This document shows, piece after piece, positions 26,037 to 34,448 of a DNA stretch of 64,000 bases. Made by a program: the position numbers and the translations under genes. The notes under the pieces are model-generated. The model worked only from the letters and a program-made list of their open reading frames with translations, was not told where the DNA came from and did not search any database. How positions within the stretch are numbered: the first letter of the stretch is position 1; every line of letters begins with the position of its first letter. The stretch is from the NCBI GenBank assembly GCA_900315155.1, contig OMYB01000006.1, positions 1-64,000 on the forward strand, read 5' to 3'. Source of the DNA: an uncultured Selenomonadales bacterium. Lineage in GTDB: Bacteria > Bacillota > Negativicutes > Selenomonadales > Selenomonadaceae.

Positions 26037-28061
26037 TTGGTTTATAGAGATTTATTTTACCCCCAGCACGTGCTGGTGTTCGGATCGGCCAAGCCGGGCA
26101 AGCTCGCGGCTGTCATCGGTCAGCGGCTGCTGGACGGCGGGATGAAACAGGTCAGCTTCGTCAACCCGAAAGGGCAGGCCATCGCAGGCGCGCAGGGCTA
26201 TGCCGCCGTCAGCGACATTCCGGAGCCCGCGCAGCTGGCCATTATCGCCTCGCCGGCGCCGACGGTCGCCGCAAACCTCGAGGCCTGCGGCCAGGCGGGT
26301 ATTAAAGCCGCCGCTATCATCACCTCGGGCTTTTCCGAGGCGGGCAACAAGGAGGGCGAGGCGGAGATCCTCGCCGTAGCGCAAAAATACGGCCTGCGTT
26401 TCGTCGGCCCGAACTGCGCCGGACTCATCAATACGCACAGCAACCTCATCGCGACGCTGGAGACGCAGCCGCCCGCGGGCGACATTGCCATTATCTCGCA
26501 GAGCGGCGCCGTCGGCGGCAGCCTCATGGCCATGGCGAAAGAACAGGGGCTGGGCATCTCGAAGTTTATCAGCTTCGGCAACGGCCTCGACCTCAACATG
26601 CTGGAGTTTCTGGACTGGATGAAGACGGATGACGAGACGAAGGTCGTCGCCATCTATCTCGAGTCGGTGCCCAGCGGGCGCGAGTTCATGCAGACGATGG
26701 CCGAGCTCGCGAAAATCAAGCCCGTCGTCGTCGTCAAGGCGGGGCGCAGCAGCGCGGGTCAGCGCGCGGCGCTCTCGCACACGGGCTCCATGGCCGGTGT
26801 CGACGTCGTCTGCGACGCGGCACTCAAACAGTGCGGCGCCATCCGCGTGGATACGCTCGAGGATATGTTCGATGTCTGCCGCGGATTCTCGGCACTGCCG
26901 CCCATGCAGGGCCGTCGCTTGCTCGTGGTCACGAACTCCGGGGGGCCCGGCGTCATGGCCACGGACCAGGCCGAGCTGAGCCAGCTTACGATGGCGGAGC
27001 CTTCCGAGGCCATGAAAAAGGAACTGTACAGCTTTTTGCCGGACTACGCGAGCACGCGCAACCCCATCGACCTGACCGTGGAGGGTACAGGCAAGGAGTA
27101 CGAGGACGCGACGTGCGCGGCCCTTGCAGACTATGACGGCGCGCTGGACCTCTACATCGGCACGCCGTATCTCGAGGCCGTGCCCATCGCGCAGGGAATC
27201 ATCAACGCAGCGCAGCGCTCGGGCAAGCCGGTCACGGCTGTGCTCAGCGTGGGCAACGATACTGAGGCCGCGCGCCAGCTGCTCTACGAGGCGGGCATAC
27301 CCTGCTACGTCTCGGGTGAGCGTGCCGTGAAGGTGCTTGCGAAGCTTGCCGACTACTACGATTGGCGGGAGCATGGTAAATATGACCCCAGCGTGCTTGA
27401 ACCCAGCGGCGAGCAGCTGCCTGCGCGCATGCTGCTCGAGCCCGAGGCGAAGGATTTGCTGGCCAAGGCCGGCGTGCCGAACGTGCCCTATGCCTTCGTG
27501 CATAGCGCGGCGGAGGCAGCGGCCGAGGGCGCGAAAATGGGTTGGCCCATCGTCATGAAAATTGTCTCACCGCAAATTTTGCATAAATCCGATGTGGGCG
27601 GTGTTATCCTGCACATCGACTCGGAGCAGGCCGCGGCAGCCGCGTTTGAAAAACTCGCGGCCATCGGCGCGGGCAAGGATTTCCGCGGCGCCATCATCTC
27701 GCCCATGCGCAAAGGCGAACATGAAGTCATCATCGGCCTCGTGCGCGACCCGTCCTTCGGCCCCGTCGTGGTCTTCGGCCTCGGCGGCATCTACACCGAG
27801 GTGCTGAAAGATGTGGTGTTTCGCGTGGCCCCCGTCAAGCTGGACGAGGCCAAAGTGATGATTCATAGTATCAAAACGCACAAATTGCTCGAGGGCGCGC
27901 GCGGCAGCCAGCCCATCGATGACACGGCACTGGCTAAGGCTATTGTGGCCGTTTCGGAGCTGCCCTTCCGCTATCCCCAGGTCAAGGAACTGGATCTCAA
28001 TCCGGTCTTTGCGGGCAGCACGGGAGCCGAGGCCGTCGACGCGCGCGTGGTGATTGGCTGA
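26037..28061 (+). CDS. ADP-forming acyl-CoA synthetase (fused alpha-beta ACD)
   Basis: 674 residues, start codon TTG 26037 behind GGAGGG. Converts acyl-CoA, ADP and phosphate to acid, CoA and ATP through a phospho-His relay. The CoA-binding Rossmann domain is N-terminal (HVLVFGSAKPGKLAAVIGQRLL), then the ligase-CoA domain with the phosphorylated His in ALSHTGSMAG. A C-terminal ATP-grasp domain contains GWPIVMKIVSPQILHKSDVGGV (key part PQILHKSDVGG). With IorAB this is the energy-conserving route from amino acids known from archaea, here probably arylacetyl-CoA to arylacetate plus ATP. Confidence 0.9.
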   Translation: MVYRDLFYPQHVLVFGSAKPGKLAAVIGQRLLDGGMKQVSFVNPKGQAIAGAQGYAAVSDIPEPAQLAIIASPAPTVAANLEACGQAGIKAAAIITSGFSEAGNKEGEAEILAVAQKYGLRFVGPNCAGLINTHSNLIATLETQPPAGDIAIISQSGAVGGSLMAMAKEQGLGISKFISFGNGLDLNMLEFLDWMKTDDETKVVAIYLESVPSGREFMQTMAELAKIKPVVVVKAGRSSAGQRAALSHTGSMAGVDVVCDAALKQCGAIRVDTLEDMFDVCRGFSALPPMQGRRLLVVTNSGGPGVMATDQAELSQLTMAEPSEAMKKELYSFLPDYASTRNPIDLTVEGTGKEYEDATCAALADYDGALDLYIGTPYLEAVPIAQGIINAAQRSGKPVTAVLSVGNDTEAARQLLYEAGIPCYVSGERAVKVLAKLADYYDWREHGKYDPSVLEPSGEQLPARMLLEPEAKDLLAKAGVPNVPYAFVHSAAEAAAEGAKMGWPIVMKIVSPQILHKSDVGGVILHIDSEQAAAAAFEKLAAIGAGKDFRGAIISPMRKGEHEVIIGLVRDPSFGPVVVFGLGGIYTEVLKDVVFRVAPVKLDEAKVMIHSIKTHKLLEGARGSQPIDDTALAKAIVAVSELPFRYPQVKELDLNPVFAGSTGAEAVDARVVIG

Positions 28062-28109
28062 ACAGGTAGCAGCTGGCGGAGAGAGACGCCACTGGAAGGA
28101 GGACTTTTT

Positions 28110-28436
28110 ATGAAAATGGTAAAAGCCGTTGTGCGGCCGGAGAAAGCGGCAGGGGTCCTGACGGCGCTCAGCGAGGCCGGTCATAACTCCGTGACGCGCA
28201 TCAGCATTCTGGGCCGCGGCAAGCAGCGCGGGCTCAAGGTCGGCGACGTTTACTACGACGAAATTCCGAAGGAGATGTTCTGCATCGTCTGCGAGGACAG
28301 CGACGTGGAGGACATTGTGAAAATTATCAGTCAGATGGCGCGCTCCGGAAAGGAAGGTGCCTACGGCGATGGCAAAATTTTCATCAATCCCGTGGAGCAG
28401 GCTTATACCATCAGCAGCGGCAAGGCCGAGCTGTAA
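28110..28436 (+). CDS. PII signal protein, NifI1-like
   Basis: 108 residues. PII ferredoxin-like fold with MKMVKAVVRPEK, LGRGKQRGLKVGDVYYDE (the Tyr-containing T-loop of the NifI1 subgroup) and GDGKIFINPVEQAYTI. NifI1 normally acts with NifI2 to inhibit nitrogenase, sensing 2-oxoglutarate and adenine nucleotides. Here the pair lies in an ABC/Ior cluster with no nif genes. AAGGAGG sits 8 bp ahead of ATG. A transporter- or enzyme-controlling role is inferred. Confidence 0.88.
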   Translation: MKMVKAVVRPEKAAGVLTALSEAGHNSVTRISILGRGKQRGLKVGDVYYDEIPKEMFCIVCEDSDVEDIVKIISQMARSGKEGAYGDGKIFINPVEQAYTISSGKAEL

Positions 28437-28454
28437 CGCGCGGGGGTGAGGCAT

Positions 28455-28808
28455 ATGAAAGAAATCATGGCCATTATCCGGCCGAAGAATTACTTCGCCA
28501 CGAAAAAAGCGCTCATCGACGCATCGTTCAATGCCGCCTCCGTGCGTGAGGTGCTGGGGCGTGGCAAGCAGCGCGTCATCTATGATACGGCGGCGGGGGA
28601 TGCGTCACGGGAAATCGTGGGCATCGAGTTCGTCGCCAAGGAACTCGTGGATATTTACGCTCGCGATGAGGATGTGCAGGCCATCATCGATATCATTATC
28701 AAAGTCAACCAGCACGGATATCCCGGCGATGGCAAGATTTTCGTCCTGCCCGCCGATAACGCCATCCGCCTGCATACGGGCGAGCAGGGCGACGACGTGC
28801 TGGTGTGA
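28455..28808 (+). CDS. PII signal protein, NifI2-like
   Basis: 117 residues from ATG 28455 (GGGGGTGAG upstream). N-terminus MKEIMAIIRPKNYFATKKAL, VLGRGKQRVIY, then a T-loop unlike GlnK (TAAGDASREIVGIEF), and NQHGYPGDGKIFVLPADNAIRLHTGE. This is the NifI2 pattern and order. NifI1 and NifI2 form hetero-oligomers in diazotrophs. Stop and the next gene's ribosome site nearly overlap, tying it to the ABC ATPase at 28823. Confidence 0.86.
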   Translation: MKEIMAIIRPKNYFATKKALIDASFNAASVREVLGRGKQRVIYDTAAGDASREIVGIEFVAKELVDIYARDEDVQAIIDIIIKVNQHGYPGDGKIFVLPADNAIRLHTGEQGDDVLV

Positions 28809-28822
28809 AAGGAGGGACCATC

Positions 28823-29629
28823 ATGGCGGCAGCTGTGCAACTGGCTGACAGCCCTTTGGAGGCGCAGGTCGCCAGCACCATCATCACGGCGCGGCATATC
28901 GTCAAGCGCTACGTGACGGACCGCAAGACCACGCTGGCACTGGATGACTGCAACATCGAGGTATTGCAGAACGAATTCGTCTGCATCGTGGGTACGTCCG
29001 GCTGCGGCAAGAGCACGCTCCTGCGCATGCTCGCAGGGCTGGAGTTCCCCACGGAGGGCAGCATCGTAATCAAAGACCGGCCGGTCACGGGCCCCGGCCC
29101 CGACCGCGGCATGGTGTTCCAGTCTTACACGCTCTTTCCGTGGCTCACGGTCAGCAAAAACATCGAGTATGGCCCGAAACAGCAGGACATGCCAAAGGCG
29201 GAGCGGCAGGCCATTGTGGAGCGGTACCTCGCGCTCATGCATCTCGAGAGTTTCGGTGACAGCTATCCGAACCAACTTTCGGGCGGCATGAAGCAGCGCG
29301 TGGCCATCGCGCGGGCGCTGGCGACGAACCCGGATATGATTCTCATGGACGAGCCGTTCGGCGCGCTCGACCCGCTGACGAAGGCGGAGATGCAGCAGCT
29401 TATCCGCAACATCTGGCAGCAGGAAAAGCCGACCATCGCTTTTGTCACGCATGACATCGAGGAGGCCGTGTTTCTGGCCACGAAAATCTACGTGATGTCG
29501 GCGCGCCCGGGCCGCGTAAAGAAACTCATCCCCGTGCGCCTGCCCTACAACCGCACGCAGCATCTCAAGGGCACGCCGGAGTTCGTGAAACTGCGCATGC
29601 AGATTAACGCGATGCTGGATGAGAACTGA
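28823..29629 (+). CDS. ABC transporter ATPase 2 (SsuB/TauB type)
   Basis: 268 residues from ATG 28823 (GGAGGG). Walker A GTSGCGKST, signature [15 protein letters not shown], Walker B ILMDEPFGALDPL, H-loop THDIEEA. Paralogous to the ATPase at 21659. No permease accompanies it; together with the second binding protein (32694) it may use the permease at 20841 or one elsewhere. Placement directly after the two PII genes suggests PII control, as PII does for nitrate transport in cyanobacteria (inference). Confidence 0.9.
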   Translation: MAAAVQLADSPLEAQVASTIITARHIVKRYVTDRKTTLALDDCNIEVLQNEFVCIVGTSGCGKSTLLRMLAGLEFPTEGSIVIKDRPVTGPGPDRGMVFQSYTLFPWLTVSKNIEYGPKQQDMPKAERQAIVERYLALMHLESFGDSYPNQLSGGMKQRVAIARALATNPDMILMDEPFGALDPLTKAEMQQLIRNIWQQEKPTIAFVTHDIEEAVFLATKIYVMSARPGRVKKLIPVRLPYNRTQHLKGTPEFVKLRMQINAMLDEN

Positions 29630-29671
29630 GTTATTGGCGCCAAGAGAGCCATTATAGCGTAAGGAAATGCT

Positions 29672-29689
29672 AACGCTTTAAGCAGCGTT
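29672..29689 (+). repeat. Small intercistronic hairpin
   Basis: AACGCT-TTAAGC-AGCGTT, perfect 6-bp stem in the 90-bp gap before the LarA-type gene; no T-run follows, so perhaps an RNA-processing or stability element. Confidence 0.4.
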
Positions 29690-29719
29690 CCCGTAAATTT
29701 GCAGAAAGCAGGTGAGCCT

Positions 29720-30976
29720 ATGGCGGTGTTGTTACCCTCGGACTGGGAATATCCCTTGCCGCCACTGCAACGCGTGCGGCAGGTGTTCCCCGCGACGACG
29801 CTCAAGGACCCCGCGGCGCGCGTGCGCGAGCAAATGCAGGCGCGCGGGGTGCAGAAACTGGTCAAACCCGGCGCGCGCGTAGCCGTCGGTGTGGGCAGTC
29901 GCGGCATTGCGCACCTGCCCATCATCGTCCGCACAGTGCTGGATGTGCTCAAAGAATGGGGCGCGCAGCCCTTCATCGTGTCCGCCATGGGCAGCCATGG
30001 CAACGGCAACGAAGCCGGTCAGCGGGAAGTGCTGGCCGGCTATGGCATTACGGAGGCGACGATGGGCGTGCCCCTCGTCACGACGACGGAGTCGGTGCTG
30101 CTCGGGCATACGCCGGGCGGTGTGCCCGTCTGGTTCGATAAAGCCGCGCTGGCGGCGGATCTCATCGTGCCCATCAACCGCATCAAACTGCATACGGACT
30201 TTATCGGCCCGCTGCAGAGCGGCCTGTGCAAGATGCTCGTCATCGGCCTCGGCAACCAGTGTGGCTGTACGACCATCCATGACGCGCCACCCGAGCAGTT
30301 CGCGGCGGTGCTCGAGGCATCGGCGCGGGTGATTTTAGACAAAGCGCCTGTGGGCTTCGGCGTGGGCATCCTCGAGAACGCCTATGACCAGACGGCCGAC
30401 ATTCAGGTGCTGCCGGCGGCGACGCTCATCAACGAGGAAAAGCAGCTCGTCAAGCAGGCCACGGGGCTCATGCCGCGCATCATGCTCAAGGCTATCGATG
30501 TGCTCATCATGGAGGAAATCGGCAAGGATGTCTCGGGTGCGGGCTTTGACCCCAATATCGTGGGGCGCAGCTCGGCGCGCGATGTGTTCACCGTGCCCAT
30601 TCCCGCCATCCAGCGCATGGTGCTCCTGGGCGTGACGCCGCAGTCGCATGGCAACGGCATCGGCATTGGCCTCTTTGATGTGATTTTAAAGGATATTTTC
30701 CCCACGCTGGACCTCGAGACCATCTATACGAATGCTGTGGCCTGCCGCTGCATCGCGGACGCGCGTATCCCGCTCATGGCCGCCTCAGAGGAGGAGGCCG
30801 TGCGCATCGCCGTGAAGTCCTGCCGCGGGTTGGCTTTGGATAAACTAAAAATCGTGCGTATCAAGAATACGCTGTCTTTAGGAGAGATAGAAGTGTCCCC
30901 CGCACTTTTCCCGGAAGTTGGGCAGAACCCGCACATGGATCTGTTGCCTGATGTGCGTGACTATAGGAAAGGATGA
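29720..30976 (+). CDS. LarA-type (DUF2088) nickel-pincer-dependent isomerase
   Basis: 418 residues from ATG 29720. The DUF2088 N-domain has ARVAVGVGSRGIAHLP, MGSHGNGNEAGQREVL and NRIKLHTDF; the C-domain continues to the end. LarA racemises lactate with a nickel-pincer nucleotide; relatives racemise or epimerise other 2-hydroxy acids. Cofactor genes larB, larC and larE are not in the window. Neighbours are aconitase X and a D-2-hydroxyacid dehydrogenase, so a hydroxy acid other than lactate is likely. Substrate unknown. Confidence 0.8.
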   Translation: MAVLLPSDWEYPLPPLQRVRQVFPATTLKDPAARVREQMQARGVQKLVKPGARVAVGVGSRGIAHLPIIVRTVLDVLKEWGAQPFIVSAMGSHGNGNEAGQREVLAGYGITEATMGVPLVTTTESVLLGHTPGGVPVWFDKAALAADLIVPINRIKLHTDFIGPLQSGLCKMLVIGLGNQCGCTTIHDAPPEQFAAVLEASARVILDKAPVGFGVGILENAYDQTADIQVLPAATLINEEKQLVKQATGLMPRIMLKAIDVLIMEEIGKDVSGAGFDPNIVGRSSARDVFTVPIPAIQRMVLLGVTPQSHGNGIGIGLFDVILKDIFPTLDLETIYTNAVACRCIADARIPLMAASEEEAVRIAVKSCRGLALDKLKIVRIKNTLSLGEIEVSPALFPEVGQNPHMDLLPDVRDYRKG

Positions 30977-30979
30977 ACC

Positions 30980-32182
30980 ATGATGAAACTGACCGCAGAA
31001 GAACAGGCCATGGCCGACGGCAAGTACGGCCCGGGCACGCAGCTGGCGATGCAGGTGCTCATCGCCATCGGTGAGGCCTACGACGCACCGTACATGGTGC
31101 CCGTCACGCGCACGCATGTGGCGCTGAGCAATCAGGAGGCGGACCTTTGGTTCGCCGAGAAACTGGCCAAAGGCGGTGCGCATTGCCGCGTGCGCCCCAC
31201 GGTCAATCCGAGCTTCAACCCGGAGCAGCTGAATGCTATCTGCCCTGTCGAGGCGGCCGACATGGAAATCGTGCAGCGTACGCACGCCGCGTACAATGAG
31301 CTCGGCGCCATCATGACCTATGACTGCACGCCATACCTCGAGCGCAACGTACCACGCTACGGTGAGGTCATCGCGTTCTCGGAGTCGAGCGCTACGCCGT
31401 TTGTCAACTCGGTTTACGGCGCGCGCACGAACCGCGAGGCGGCACAGAGCGCACTGTGCTCGGCCGTCACGGGTGTGACGCCGTACTACGGCTACCTGCT
31501 GGACGAGAACCGCGCGGGCGACATCCTCGTGCACGTTGAGGCCGAGATGAAGAATGATTTTGACTACCAGATGCTCGGCTACGTCGCGCCGTCGAAAACG
31601 GGTTTTGGCGTGCCGGTCTTTGAAGGGCTGGAGAATCCCACGAAAGAGTCGCTCATGAACCTCGGTGCGCAGCTGAACACGGGCGGCAACGTGGCCCTCT
31701 ACCACATCATCGGCTTTACGCCTGAGGCCAAAGTCTGGGGCGACCCGTTTCAGGGCAAAAAGCCGAAGAAAGAGGTCACCATTACGCAGGCCGACCTCGA
31801 CGGCATGCAAAAAGAGCTCACGGCGCCGGGCGGCAAAATCGACTTCGCGCTCTTCGGCTGCCCGCACTTCACGATTGACCAGGTCGCGACCATCGCGCAG
31901 ATGGTCAAAGGCCAGCAGTTCGCTGTGCCGTTCTTCGTCATGACCTCCTCGCTCACGCGCTGCTTGGCGCAGAAGATGGGCTATTTTGACATCCTGCGCG
32001 CGGCGGGCGGCGAAATCATCGAGGATACCTGCATGGACCAGCCCTGCTGGAAATTCCTCTACGGCAAGAAGGGCATTACGGATTCGCCGAAATGCGCCTA
32101 CTACACGAAGCGCCGCCAGATGGAATTCGTCATTGCACCGCTCGAGGAATGTGTCGAGGCCGCACTGAAAGGGGAGTATTGA
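30980..32182 (+). CDS. Aconitase X large (catalytic) subunit
   Basis: 400 residues. Matches the AcnX catalytic domain (DUF521): LTAEEQAMADGKYGPGTQLAMQVL (key part DGKYGPGTQLAM), FALFGCPHFTIDQ and the cysteine-rich EDTCMDQPCW near the C-terminus, candidates for Fe-S ligands. AcnX enzymes are hydrolyases; known reactions are cis-3-hydroxy-L-proline dehydration (bacteria) and mevalonate 5-phosphate dehydration (archaea). The small swivel subunit follows 1 bp after the stop, the split form. The LarA-type gene lies 3 bp upstream. Substrate not deducible. Confidence 0.85.
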   Translation: MMKLTAEEQAMADGKYGPGTQLAMQVLIAIGEAYDAPYMVPVTRTHVALSNQEADLWFAEKLAKGGAHCRVRPTVNPSFNPEQLNAICPVEAADMEIVQRTHAAYNELGAIMTYDCTPYLERNVPRYGEVIAFSESSATPFVNSVYGARTNREAAQSALCSAVTGVTPYYGYLLDENRAGDILVHVEAEMKNDFDYQMLGYVAPSKTGFGVPVFEGLENPTKESLMNLGAQLNTGGNVALYHIIGFTPEAKVWGDPFQGKKPKKEVTITQADLDGMQKELTAPGGKIDFALFGCPHFTIDQVATIAQMVKGQQFAVPFFVMTSSLTRCLAQKMGYFDILRAAGGEIIEDTCMDQPCWKFLYGKKGITDSPKCAYYTKRRQMEFVIAPLEECVEAALKGEY

Positions 32183-32183
32183 G

Positions 32184-32597
32184 ATGGAAAAGACGTACAC
32201 CTGCCATAAAATCGCTAAGGGCAAGGCGAAAGGTGAGCTGCTGTTCACGAAGGATCCGCTCTGCTTTTATCTCATTGACCCGAAAACCGGAAAGGTCATC
32301 GAAAAGGAGCACGAGCTCTACGGCCAGTCCATAACGGGTAAAATTCTCGTCTTCCCGTATGGCAAGGGCAGCTCGGTCGTGCAGGCCGATGGCCTCTACC
32401 AGCTGCAGCTCAGCGGCATGTCGCCCGCCGGTCTCATCGTCGACTCGGCCGACACGACGCTGGCCGCGAGCGCCATTATCTTTGATATGCCACTCGCGAA
32501 CCGCCTGCCTGAAGCGTTCTATAAGGAGGCCAAAACAGGCGATATAGCCGAACTTGATGCTGACGGCGGCACCCTCATGGTGCAGCCGAGCAAATAA
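32184..32597 (+). CDS. Aconitase X small (swivel) subunit
   Basis: 137 residues of the DUF126/AcnX swivel family: GQSITGKILVFPYGKGSSVVQADGLYQL contains the Gly-Lys-Gly-Ser-Ser loop that closes over the substrate, followed by SGMSPAGLIVD. Works only with the large subunit just upstream. Ribosome site GGGGAG lies within the preceding gene's end. Confidence 0.85.
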   Translation: MEKTYTCHKIAKGKAKGELLFTKDPLCFYLIDPKTGKVIEKEHELYGQSITGKILVFPYGKGSSVVQADGLYQLQLSGMSPAGLIVDSADTTLAASAIIFDMPLANRLPEAFYKEAKTGDIAELDADGGTLMVQPSK

Positions 32598-32606
32598 AGG
32601 CGATGA

Positions 32607-32654
32607 CCAGCCTTTGGCTGGGGCAACCGTCGTCGTGCAACTTTCTGTACGACG
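32607..32654 (+). repeat. Two small hairpins before the second binding protein
   Basis: CCAGCC-TTT-GGCTGG (32607-32621) and CGTCGT...ACGACG (about 32631-32654). Neither is followed by a clear T-run; possibly RNA processing or partial attenuation that sets the level of the downstream binding protein. Confidence 0.4.
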
Positions 32655-32693
32655 TGTCATGTTTTCTTTAGTGAGAAAAAGGGGTGTTTTGTC

Positions 32694-33713
32694 ATGAAAG
32701 GCATGATGAAGAAAATCACGGCGGCAGCATTGTCGCTCTGTCTGTGCGCGGCAGCTATCGGCTGCGGTGGCAGTGACACGGCGAGCAAGAGCTCGGGCAG
32801 CGGTTCGGGCGGTGAAATGCCGAAAATCATCCTCGGTCAGGCGTCGTGGATCGGTTTTGCGCCGCTGTACATCGCGCAGGACAAAGGCTTCTTCAAGGCC
32901 CACGGCGCGGATGTGGAAATCCAGTCCGTGGAGTCGAAGTCTGACAGCCGCAGCGCGCTGAAAGCGGGCAAAATCCAGGGCGTATCCACGACGGCGGACA
33001 CGCAGGTCGTGACGGCGGCCGCAGGCATTCCGCTGAAGCAGATTTTAGCGCTCGATACCTCGTCGGGTGGTGACGGCGTCATCGCCAAGAAGGAGTTCAC
33101 GAGCATTGAATCGCTCAAGGGCAAGAAAGTCGCCATGGATACGACGGGCGGCGCGGACTTCTTCTGGTTCCAGTACCTGCTGGAGCAGAAAGGCATGTCA
33201 CTGAAGGACTTCGATGTGCAGTCCATGGGCGCCGGCGATGCGGGCGCGGCGTTCGTCGCGGGCAATGTCGATGCGGCCGTGACGTGGGAGCCGTGGTTGT
33301 CGAAGGCGAACAAGACGGAGTTCGGCCACACGCTCATCGACAGCAAGGCGTCGCCGGGCGTCATCATCGATACGCTGGCGCTGAGCCAGGAGACCATCGA
33401 TGCGCACCCGGAGGCCGCGAAGGCCATCGTCGCTGGCTGGTATGACGCCATGGCTTTCCTGAAAGAGCATCCGGATGAGGCGCTGGAAATCATGTCGAAG
33501 CACCTCGGCGAGAAGCCGGAGGACCTCAAGAAGGAAATGGCCGGTGTGACGTTCTACGGCAAGGAAGAGAACAAGAAATATTTCGGCACGAAGGAAAACC
33601 CCGGCGAGTTCTATAAAATCGTCAAGACGGCCTCGGACCTCTGGCTGAAAATCAACCTCATCGACAAGGCTGTGGCGCCGGAAGACGTCATCGATGGCTC
33701 GTTCCTGGATTGA
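32694..33713 (+). CDS. SsuA/NrtA-type ABC substrate-binding lipoprotein 2
   Basis: 339 residues, lipobox AAAIGC. Clearly a paralogue of the protein at 19800: both share WIGFAPLY/WIGYAPLH, the hinge VTWEPWLSKANKT and SPGVI(I/V)D. Probably binds a ligand related to that of copy 1. It follows the AcnX genes at 97 bp and is followed by hutD, which may link the ligand to nitrogen-rich organic compounds (inference). Confidence 0.87.
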   Translation: MKGMMKKITAAALSLCLCAAAIGCGGSDTASKSSGSGSGGEMPKIILGQASWIGFAPLYIAQDKGFFKAHGADVEIQSVESKSDSRSALKAGKIQGVSTTADTQVVTAAAGIPLKQILALDTSSGGDGVIAKKEFTSIESLKGKKVAMDTTGGADFFWFQYLLEQKGMSLKDFDVQSMGAGDAGAAFVAGNVDAAVTWEPWLSKANKTEFGHTLIDSKASPGVIIDTLALSQETIDAHPEAAKAIVAGWYDAMAFLKEHPDEALEIMSKHLGEKPEDLKKEMAGVTFYGKEENKKYFGTKENPGEFYKIVKTASDLWLKINLIDKAVAPEDVIDGSFLD

Positions 33714-33735
33714 GTGCAGTGGGCAGGTGAGCAAC

Positions 33736-34335
33736 ATGGCTGGTATCAAAGAAACGCCGCACTGGAACTATATCCCGCCGGAGGCGCAGACGGTCACAGA
33801 CTGGTCGGGCGGGCAGACGCGCGAGCTCTACCTCGCGCCGGCGGGCACGAGCTATGCGGGGCGGGATTTCACGCTGCGCCTGAGCTCGGCCACCGTGGAG
33901 GTGGCGGAGTCCACGTTCACGCATCTGCCCGACTACGAGCGCATCCTCATGCCGCTCACGGGTACCATCCGCCTGCAGCACGACGGCGGGCGCGTGCGCA
34001 CGCTGCCGCCCTATACGACGGATAGTTTTGCGGGCGGCGCGGCCACGACGAGCTGGGGCGAGTGCCGTGATTTCAACGTCATGCTCAGGCGGGGCAGCGG
34101 CTATACCGCGCACGTCGAAGCTGTGGAGACGCACGGTCAGACCGTGGCATTGCCTATCGGCGGGCTGGACTATATCTATGCCGCGCAGGGCGGCTGTCAC
34201 TGGCAGGGCGTGACGAAGACGCACGAGATGGCTGAGGGCGGCTTGCTCGTCATGCGGCGGCAGGGCGAACTGCATCTGCAGCCACAGGGACGGGCTGGTC
34301 TGCTCGTGCATGTGAGTTTGCGACCTGCCGATTAA
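33736..34335 (+). CDS. hutD: HutD/Ves-family cupin protein
   Basis: 199 residues from ATG 33736 (AGGTGAG). HutD-like bicupin: NYIPPEAQTVTDWSGGQTRELYL at the start, PDYERILMPLTGTIRLQHDG, and GECRDFNVMLRRG are family landmarks. HutD modulates histidine utilisation in Pseudomonas and is thought to restrain the pathway; its biochemical activity is not established. Its place at the end of the ABC/Ior/AcnX cluster and just before the RpiR/hut block links both regions. Confidence 0.82.
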   Translation: MAGIKETPHWNYIPPEAQTVTDWSGGQTRELYLAPAGTSYAGRDFTLRLSSATVEVAESTFTHLPDYERILMPLTGTIRLQHDGGRVRTLPPYTTDSFAGGAATTSWGECRDFNVMLRRGSGYTAHVEAVETHGQTVALPIGGLDYIYAAQGGCHWQGVTKTHEMAEGGLLVMRRQGELHLQPQGRAGLLVHVSLRPAD

Positions 34336-34402
34336 GCAGAGGCTGTGCCCACCCGTGCATAGCCGGCCTGCAGAGAAATTGTTAGGCAAGGCAGGACAGG
34401 TG

Positions 34403-34411
34403 TGTTATAAT
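34403..34411 (+). promoter_or_regulatory. Extended -10 promoter of the RpiR gene
   Basis: TGTTATAAT fits the TGNTATAAT extended -10 pattern; no strong -35 is needed or seen. Confidence 0.6.
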
Positions 34412-34448
34412 GGGGGCATGACTTATGCGGGCAGCGGGGGTAGCTTAC

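Noticed and set aside
28110..28808. A nitrogen fixation locus
   Set aside because: The PII pair is NifI-like, but no nifH, nifD, nifK or nifE/N/B homologue is present in the window.
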